From: Nitrososphaera sp.
GTDB taxonomy: Archaea > Thermoproteota > Nitrososphaeria > Nitrososphaerales > Nitrososphaeraceae
Reading direction: 5' to 3'
Length of the DNA stretch: 5,227 nucleotides
NCBI GenBank assembly: GCA_025929855.1
Contig: JAICPK010000075.1
Span: 1-5,227, forward strand
Position numbers and translations under genes: made by a program. Shown here piece after piece: positions 4,664 to 5,227 of the stretch. The notes beneath the pieces were generated by a model that saw only the letters and a program-made list of their open reading frames with translations, had not been told where the DNA came from and searched no databases. The stretch's first letter is position 1. Every line of letters starts with the position of its first letter.

Positions 4664-5005
4664 ATGCTAACGGTTATGGTAAAAGCCAAAAGCAAACAAA
4701 AGAAGAGAAAGCAAGCAAATCTCTCAAAGGTAAGGAAGAAGGGCAGTACAAAGAAAAAAGCTACGACCAAGGTTCGTAAGAGCGGCAAGAAGAAGGCAGC
4801 CAGGAAAAAAGCAGCACCTCGGCCAAAGGCCACACGTGTTGAAACAGTACCTAGTCCTGCAGACAATGACCGCAGGTCTTTTGACGCATTCACCGAGATT
4901 GCATCTGAAGAAGCTCTAGGGGAACAGGAGACGATAGGATCAACTGGGGTTGGCAAAAGCGAGTTCACATCAACTGATAGCAATAGCGATACAAACTCTC
5001 TATAA
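4664..5005 (+). CDS. Lysine-rich, charge-segregated small protein (histone-H1-tail-like)
   Basis: I recognise no family, but the composition is striking. Residues 1-58 contain about 26 Lys/Arg and no Asp/Glu, in KKK/AARKKA/KVRK clusters like the tails of histone H1 or bacterial AlgP/Hc1-type DNA-compaction proteins. Residues 59-113 hold about 12 acidic and only 3 basic residues and are rich in Ser, Thr and Gly, ending in a Ser/Asn/Asp tail. Both halves look intrinsically disordered, with at most a short helix at RRSFDAFTEIASEEAL (70-85). There is no signal peptide, cysteine or membrane segment. Binding to DNA, RNA or polyphosphate is inferred from charge only. AGTGAT at 4652-4657 can act as ribosome-binding site for ATG 4664; an in-frame ATG at 4676 (residue 5) is an alternative start. 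The reverse frame is open but is the Phe/Leu-rich shadow of lysine codons. Confidence 0.7.
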   Translation: MLTVMVKAKSKQKKRKQANLSKVRKKGSTKKKATTKVRKSGKKKAARKKAAPRPKATRVETVPSPADNDRRSFDAFTEIASEEALGEQETIGSTGVGKSEFTSTDSNSDTNSL

Positions 5006-5021
5006 CAAATATTCATAAAGT

Positions 5022-5039
5022 GCCTCTATACCTAGGGGC
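5022..5039 (+). terminator. Hairpin after the lysine-rich gene
   Basis: GCCTCTA (5022-5028) pairs with TAGGGGC (5033-5039): seven pairs including one G-U, with a TACC loop. It begins 17 nt after the stop codon and is followed by GGGTTTTGGG. The T-run is short for an intrinsic terminator, so it may instead be a 3'-end stabilising structure. Confidence 0.45.
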
Positions 5040-5074
5040 GGGTTTTGGGTTGATCCTCAATATAGAATCCCTTT

Positions 5075-5085
5075 ACTTTTTAAAT
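5075..5085 (+). promoter_or_regulatory. TATA-like box in the right-hand intergenic region
   Basis: ACTTTTTAAAT resembles archaeal TATA boxes and is centred about 26 nt upstream of a GC-rich hairpin starting at 5104. No ORF begins at the predicted start site, so it may drive a small RNA or a gene beyond the right edge. Confidence 0.35.
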
Positions 5086-5103
5086 GTCTCATTTTCCTAA
5101 CAG

Positions 5104-5136
5104 GCGGAGATACGCTATAGGTGGGTTGGACTCCGC
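5104..5136 (+). ncRNA. Possible small RNA or leader hairpin
   Basis: GCGGAG (5104-5109) and CTCCGC (5131-5136) form a 6-bp GC-rich stem around a 21-nt loop, placed where transcription from the box at 5075-5085 should begin. The rest of the window (5137-5227) holds no convincing ORF on either strand and no tRNA signature, and I could not find clear C/D or H/ACA boxes. It could be the 5' end of a non-coding RNA or a leader. Confidence is low because a 6-bp stem can arise by chance. Confidence 0.2.
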
Positions 5137-5227
5137 AATAGATGTTTTGATACAATTATACACTCTAAAAGCCCGATGTGTATATCCCAAATGCAATATC
5201 TAGTATAGAAGCCGGGAAGCAGAAAAA

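Noticed and set aside
4657..5016. Minus-strand 119-codon Phe/Leu-rich frame that looks like a membrane protein
   Set aside because: It is the reverse reading of AAA/AAG lysine codons, which yields Phe and Leu; the apparent membrane segments are an artefact.
1..5227. Mobile element, CRISPR array, toxin-antitoxin or defence system
   Set aside because: I found no transposase motifs, long terminal repeats, regularly spaced repeats or recognisable defence domains on either strand.

Overview
The window most likely comes from an ammonia-oxidising thaumarchaeon (Nitrososphaeria), probably near the Nitrososphaera lineage; this is inferred from gene content. Three things point there. A J-domain protein is fused to a single-cluster ferredoxin, an architecture known from Thaumarchaeota and plant chloroplasts. 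A CdvB-type ESCRT-III protein is present. AT-rich TATA-like boxes sit about 25-32 nt upstream of several start codons, as expected for archaeal genes with leaderless or short-leader transcripts. Base composition is moderate in genes and AT-rich between them.

Layout. Bases 1-215 (+) hold the 3' half of a VOC/glyoxalase-fold gene whose 5' end lies outside. It overlaps, tail to tail, an unrecognised 208-aa gene on the minus strand (194-820). That gene diverges across 16 bp from an unrecognised 97-aa gene (837-1130, +). Bases 1251-2111 (+) form a two-gene unit: an ESCRT-III/CdvB paralogue, then 6 nt later a 68-aa protein with two predicted membrane segments. The unit converges, with only 5 nt between stop codons, on a minus-strand pair with a 14-nt gene overlap: cobI/cbiL (2895-3620) and cobM/cbiF (2117-2908). 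These are two SAM-dependent methyltransferases of corrin-ring (vitamin B12) synthesis. Upstream on the same strand is the J-domain/ferredoxin fusion (3656-4225), with a TTG start and its own promoter flanked by two perfect palindromes.

Bases 4226-4663 contain no confident gene. They hold the palindromes, short repeats, two weak overlapping micro-ORFs and a start-less protein-like fragment that may be a gene relic. Bases 4664-5005 (+) encode a small protein with a histone-H1-like lysine-rich N-terminal half and an acidic, Ser/Thr-rich C-terminal half, followed by a good hairpin. Bases 5040-5227 hold no convincing ORF, but a TATA-like box is correctly spaced before a hairpin, so a small RNA or the leader of an outside gene is possible.

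How the genes work together. CobI and CobM act at different steps of one pathway and look translationally coupled. The ESCRT-III protein and the small membrane protein look co-translated and may act together at the membrane. The J-ferredoxin probably links Hsp70 chaperone work to redox or Fe-S chemistry. I see no phage, transposon, CRISPR, toxin-antitoxin or recognisable defence locus. The least explained items are the ESCRT-III/membrane-protein pair, the charge-segregated lysine-rich protein and the unexplained content of the intergenic regions.
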